A stretch of DNA of 64,000 nt from Streptomyces roseoviridis. GTDB lineage: Bacteria > Actinomycetota > Actinomycetes > Streptomycetales > Streptomycetaceae. The position numbers were made by a program, and so were the translations under genes. Location of the stretch: contig NZ_BAAAWU010000001.1 in the NCBI RefSeq assembly GCF_039535235.1, forward strand, positions 4,278,001 through 4,342,000, written 5' to 3'. Under the pieces are notes generated by a model. The model was not told the origin of the DNA, did no database searches, and saw only the letters and a list, made by a program, of their open reading frames with translations. Positions 57,752-64,000 of this stretch are shown here, one piece after another. Every line of letters starts with the position of its first letter. Within the stretch, counting starts at the first letter, position 1.

Positions 57752-59218
57752 TCAGCCGATCACGTGCTGCGGCGTCTTCTCGGACTCGGACAGGTCGCTG
57801 CCCTCGACCTTGACGGTGGCCGACGGCGAGTCCTTCTTCAGGGCCAGGGCGAGGATGCCGCCCAGGACCAGGAGGCCGGCGCCGACGTAGCCGGCCAGGT
57901 GCAGGCCCGACAGGATGTCCGCCTTCGCGGCCTCCGCGTAGGTGCCGGAGAAGGTGGAGTTGGCGATGGCGACCAGGAACGCGAGGCCCACCGCGCCGCC
58001 GACCTGCTGCGAGGTCGAGGCCATGGCGCTCGCCACGCCCTGCTCCTCCGGGCCGACGCCCGAGCTGGCGGAGGCGAAGACGGAGACGAAGACGAGACCG
58101 CCGCCGATGCCCCAGATGATCGAGCCCGGCAGCAGGGCGTAGAACGAGCCGCCGACGGACATGCCGAGGATGGTCGCCGCGATGCCGATGCCGTTGACGA
58201 CCATGCCGGTCGACAGCGTGGCGCGCATGCCGTACCGCTCCATGAACTTCGGCGCGAGCTTGCCCGAGCCGATGATCGAGACCAGCGTGAGCGGCAGGAA
58301 GGCGAGGCCGGCCTGGATCGCGGTGTACTCCAGGATCGGCTGCACGTAGGTGGTGAAGGTGTAGTACGCGCCGGCCAGCGCCGTCTGGAAGACGAAGAGG
58401 ACGGCCATGGCGACGACCAGCGGCCGGTTCTTCAGGAGCCGGAGCGGCATGAGCGGGTTCGCGGTCTTCGCCTCGGTGATGAAGAAGGCGACGAGCAGGA
58501 CGGCGCCGACGATCAGCGAGCCGAGGGCGAGCGGGGAGCCCCAGCCCTCCTCGGGGCCGGTCACCAGGCCGGTGACGATCGCGGAGACGCCGATCGTGGA
58601 GAGCAGCGCGGCCGGGATGTCGAAGCCCTTGGAGAGGTTCGCCGGGCCGTCCGGACGGATCGCGCCGGGGGCCGGGAGCAGGGCGATCAGCGCCAGCGGG
58701 ATGTTGATGAAGAAGATCCAGCGCCACGAGACCAGGTCGGTCAGCACGCCGCCGAGCAGCGCGCCGGCCGCGAGGCCGAGGGAGCCGGCGGCACCCCAGG
58801 CGGCGAACGCCTTGTTGCGCTGGGAGCCCTCGAAGGAGGTGGCGATCAGGGCGAGGACCGCCGGGAAGAGCAGCGCGCCGCCGACACCCTGGAAGAGGCG
58901 GGCGCCGATGAGGACGCCCTGGGTGGTGGCGAGGCCGCCGACGAGCGAGGAGACCGCGTAGAAGGCGAGGCCGGTCATGAAGAGCCGGCGGGCGCCGATG
59001 CGGTCGACCGCGCGGCCGCCGAAGAGCAGCAGACCGCCGAAGGCCACCGCGTAGGCGGAGACGACCCATTGCAGCGACTGGGCCGAGAAGCCGAGGGCGG
59101 TGCCGATGTCGGGCAGCGCGACGTAGACGATGTTGAGGTCGACGCTGATGATGAACTGGGAGAAGGCCAGCAGGAAGAGGACGAGTCCTGTCTTCTTGGC
59201 TGGTGTCGACGTGGTCAC
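57752..59218 (-). CDS. MFS drug exporter, DHA2 (14-TM) family
   Basis: A 488-aa transporter. The helix 1 motif D1 is SVDLNIVYVALPDIGTALG, motif A-like is LFGGRAVDRIGARRLFMTGL, and motif C in helix 5 is AAGSLGLAAGALLGGVLTDLVSWRW. The length and SW-R-WIFFINIP motif are typical of EmrB/QacA-type proton antiporters. GTG 59218 has GGAGG about five bases upstream and gives the usual short N-terminus. It follows the cytochrome P450 by 117 bp on the same strand. Together they look like a tailoring/export or detoxification pair. Confidence 0.92.
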   Translation of the reverse strand: MTTSTPAKKTGLVLFLLAFSQFIISVDLNIVYVALPDIGTALGFSAQSLQWVVSAYAVAFGGLLLFGGRAVDRIGARRLFMTGLAFYAVSSLVGGLATTQGVLIGARLFQGVGGALLFPAVLALIATSFEGSQRNKAFAAWGAAGSLGLAAGALLGGVLTDLVSWRWIFFINIPLALIALLPAPGAIRPDGPANLSKGFDIPAALLSTIGVSAIVTGLVTGPEEGWGSPLALGSLIVGAVLLVAFFITEAKTANPLMPLRLLKNRPLVVAMAVLFVFQTALAGAYYTFTTYVQPILEYTAIQAGLAFLPLTLVSIIGSGKLAPKFMERYGMRATLSTGMVVNGIGIAATILGMSVGGSFYALLPGSIIWGIGGGLVFVSVFASASSGVGPEEQGVASAMASTSQQVGGAVGLAFLVAIANSTFSGTYAEAAKADILSGLHLAGYVGAGLLVLGGILALALKKDSPSATVKVEGSDLSESEKTPQHVIG

Positions 59219-59335
59219 AAGACCTCCATGGTCTTCATGGACGTGTTTTCCGGGGGGTTCGTCCACGGCGCGCGGGGCGCCGCCGTGCAGTCGAGCGGTC
59301 TGCGCGGAGGCGCCCGGCGCGTCCGTGGCGGGGGC

Positions 59336-60562
59336 TCAGCCGAAGCGCAGCTGAAGTTCGTTGGGGCCGGTGATGCCGATCGCCGGGCGCCAGGTGATGT
59401 CGCCGACGACCTTCGGGGCGTCGAGGCGGCGGGCGAGCGCGGGCAGCGCCTCGGTGATCTCCATCCGGGCGAGGGGGGCGCCCAGGCAGTAGTGCGGGCC
59501 GCCGCCGAACTGCATCACGGCCGTCTTGCGCTCCGCCGTGATGTCGAAGACCTCGCCGCCGGGGTACGCGAGCGGGTCGCGCTGCACCGCCTGCACGCCG
59601 ATCATGAACATCGTGCCCTCGGGGATGTGCTGCCCGCGGAACTCGATGTCCTCGGCCGCGTACCGGTACACGGCGTTGGAGGAGGGGCGCCAGCGCATGA
59701 CCTCCTCGACCGCCCGCGGGGCGAGCTCGGGGCGCTCGCGGAGCAGGGTCCACTGGTCGGGGTGCTCGGAGAAGGTGACCATGGCGTTGGCCAGCTGCAG
59801 GCGCGTGGTGTCGTGCGCGGCGAACACCATGGTGACGACGAGGTTGCGCAGCTCCTCCAGGGTGACCCTGTTGCCGTCGACGTCCTCCTTCTGGGCGGTG
59901 ACGAGGGCGGAGATGAGGTCCTGGGTCGGCGCCTCGGCCTTCTGGGCCATGAGGGCGTCGACGTACTCGTACAGGCCGACGACGGCGGCCTCGACGCGGC
60001 CCGGTATGTCGCCGCCGAGGGCGAGGCTGAAGACGAGGCCGATCTCGGAGCTCCAGTTGCTGAAGCGCGGGTAGTCCTCGGCCGGCACGCCGAGCAGCTC
60101 GGACATGACGGTCAGCGGCAGCGCGTCGGCGAACGCCTCGAAGAAGTCGACCTCGCCCTTGGCGGCGATGTCGTCGGCGAGGCGCTCGGCGGCCTGCTTG
60201 ATGACCGGGCGCAGGTTCTCCAGCATGCGCGGGGTGAACGCGCGGCCGACGAGGCCGCGCAGCCGGCGGTGGCTGTCGCCGTCCTGGTTCACCAGGCCGT
60301 TGACGAACCAGTCGTAGACGGGGCCGCCGGTGATGCCGTTCTGCTCCATGAAGCCGGTGCCGTTGTGGGTGAGCCGGCCGTCCCGGACCAGTTCCGACGC
60401 CTCCGCGTGGCGCAGGACGAGCATGCCGAGCGGGGTCTCGGCGTACCAGCCCGCGGCCTGGGCCCGGACGACCTCGGGCAGGTCGAAGCGGAAGTCGGGG
60501 TCGATGACGTTGATGAACGGGACCTCGGAGGACTCCGGCACGGACAGGGTTTCCGCTGACAT
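59336..60562 (-). CDS. Cytochrome P450
   Basis: A 408-aa bacterial class I P450. The I-helix reads FAAHDTTR, the ExxR motif is EEVMRW, and the heme loop FGGGPHYCLG carries the thiolate Cys359. The substrate is unknown; the window contains no ferredoxin gene. ATG 60562 is used. It leads the MFS exporter on the same strand, and two perfect palindromes upstream (60651-60662, 60695-60709) suggest ligand-controlled repression. Confidence 0.95.
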   Translation of the reverse strand: MSAETLSVPESSEVPFINVIDPDFRFDLPEVVRAQAAGWYAETPLGMLVLRHAEASELVRDGRLTHNGTGFMEQNGITGGPVYDWFVNGLVNQDGDSHRRLRGLVGRAFTPRMLENLRPVIKQAAERLADDIAAKGEVDFFEAFADALPLTVMSELLGVPAEDYPRFSNWSSEIGLVFSLALGGDIPGRVEAAVVGLYEYVDALMAQKAEAPTQDLISALVTAQKEDVDGNRVTLEELRNLVVTMVFAAHDTTRLQLANAMVTFSEHPDQWTLLRERPELAPRAVEEVMRWRPSSNAVYRYAAEDIEFRGQHIPEGTMFMIGVQAVQRDPLAYPGGEVFDITAERKTAVMQFGGGPHYCLGAPLARMEITEALPALARRLDAPKVVGDITWRPAIGITGPNELQLRFG

Positions 60563-60650
60563 GTCTTGACCGTCCTTGAGAGGGATCAGAAGAAGGAGAA
60601 GGAGGAGGGAACTCGGAACTCGCGGCTCGCTTATCGCGACATTACATAGC

Positions 60651-60662
60651 TACCGTTCGGTA
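60651..60662. promoter_or_regulatory. Palindrome TACCG-TT-CGGTA upstream of the P450
   Basis: TACCGTTCGGTA with 5-bp arms, about 90 bp before the P450 ATG. On the minus strand it is followed by GCTATGTAAT, a possible -10, so it would overlap the -35. Confidence 0.55.
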
Positions 60663-60694
60663 TTCTTTGTTGGGCGGGGGACCGGGGAACGGGT

Positions 60695-60709
60695 TTGGCA
60701 ACTTGCCAA
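60695..60709. promoter_or_regulatory. Palindrome TTGGCAA-C-TTGCCAA
   Basis: Perfect 7-1-7 palindrome in the P450/acyl-CoA synthetase intergenic region (60563-60823), about 130 bp upstream of the P450 start and past the 3' end of the synthetase gene. Confidence 0.55.
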
Positions 60710-60823
60710 GACCTCACCGGATTCGGTGACTTGGCTTGCGCGGCGCCCCGCCGCGCCGGTCCGGGCACGCTCGAACCGGCGATCGGCGGGGGTGCGGCGC
60801 GCGCCGCTCCGGCCCCGGTTCCC

Positions 60824-64000
<3,177 letters not shown>

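Overview
The window is chromosomal DNA of a Streptomyces (or very close relative). It has very high GC, almost continuous coding, GTG/TTG starts and leaderless genes. It also carries all three parts of the afs antibiotic-control locus (AfsK kinase, AfsS, AfsR) and an FbiC F420 synthase. From memory, the order afsK ... afsS, afsR ... fbiC matches the S. coelicolor afs region, but here many extra genes lie between afsK and afsS/afsR.

Layout. 1-8.4 kb: end of a dicarboxylate symporter, a long-chain acyl-CoA ligase, a two-component system, and a divergent lipoprotein/adaptor/ATPase/permease (MacAB-like) operon. 8.4-10.6 kb: two flavoenzymes. 10.6-14.6 kb: thiolase-fold protein, acyl-CoA dehydrogenase, deazaflavin-type nitroreductase and a TetR regulator. 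14.9-20 kb: a double-VOC protein (KbpA candidate), AfsK and two hypotheticals. 20-24 kb: enoyl-CoA hydratase, DUF35 protein, second thiolase, acyl-CoA ligase. 24-30 kb: membrane and VOC proteins, AfsS, AfsR. 30-38 kb: amidohydrolase, two LLM oxidoreductases, SDR, D-aminoacylase-like amidohydrolase, aldehyde dehydrogenase. 38-47 kb: APC permease, three GNATs, a third LLM protein, FbiC, ADP-ribosylglycohydrolase. 47-56 kb: SSS symporter, DUF397/XRE pair, GPP34 protein, a D-Ala-D-Ala carboxypeptidase, a polytopic membrane protein. 55.9-56.7 kb: tRNA-Arg(CCU) with a relic of an integrative element. 56.9-64 kb: DsbA/FrnE protein, MFS-P450 pair, acyl-CoA synthetase, ilvC and the end of ilvN.

The main discovery is a palindrome, CTGACG-N3-CGTCAG, occurring nine times, always upstream of or overlapping the start of a lipid-type catabolic gene or the local TetR gene. 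It ties together eight transcription units spread over 22 kb: two thiolase-fold proteins, DUF35, ECH, ACAD, FadD, Ddn-like protein, two LLM proteins, SDR, two amidohydrolases and ALDH. I infer a TetR-controlled, acyl-CoA based and partly F420-dependent catabolic regulon for an unknown carboxylate, threaded through the afs locus. One operator lies in the afsR-amidohydrolase intergenic region.

Other notable structures are an att-flanked GntR relic at tRNA-Arg, a VapC remnant beside a 17-bp minisatellite, repeat-built insertions in AfsR and the acyl-CoA dehydrogenase, and an ilvN frame that runs into ilvC. Assignments come from reading the sequence and remembered family knowledge; no search was run.
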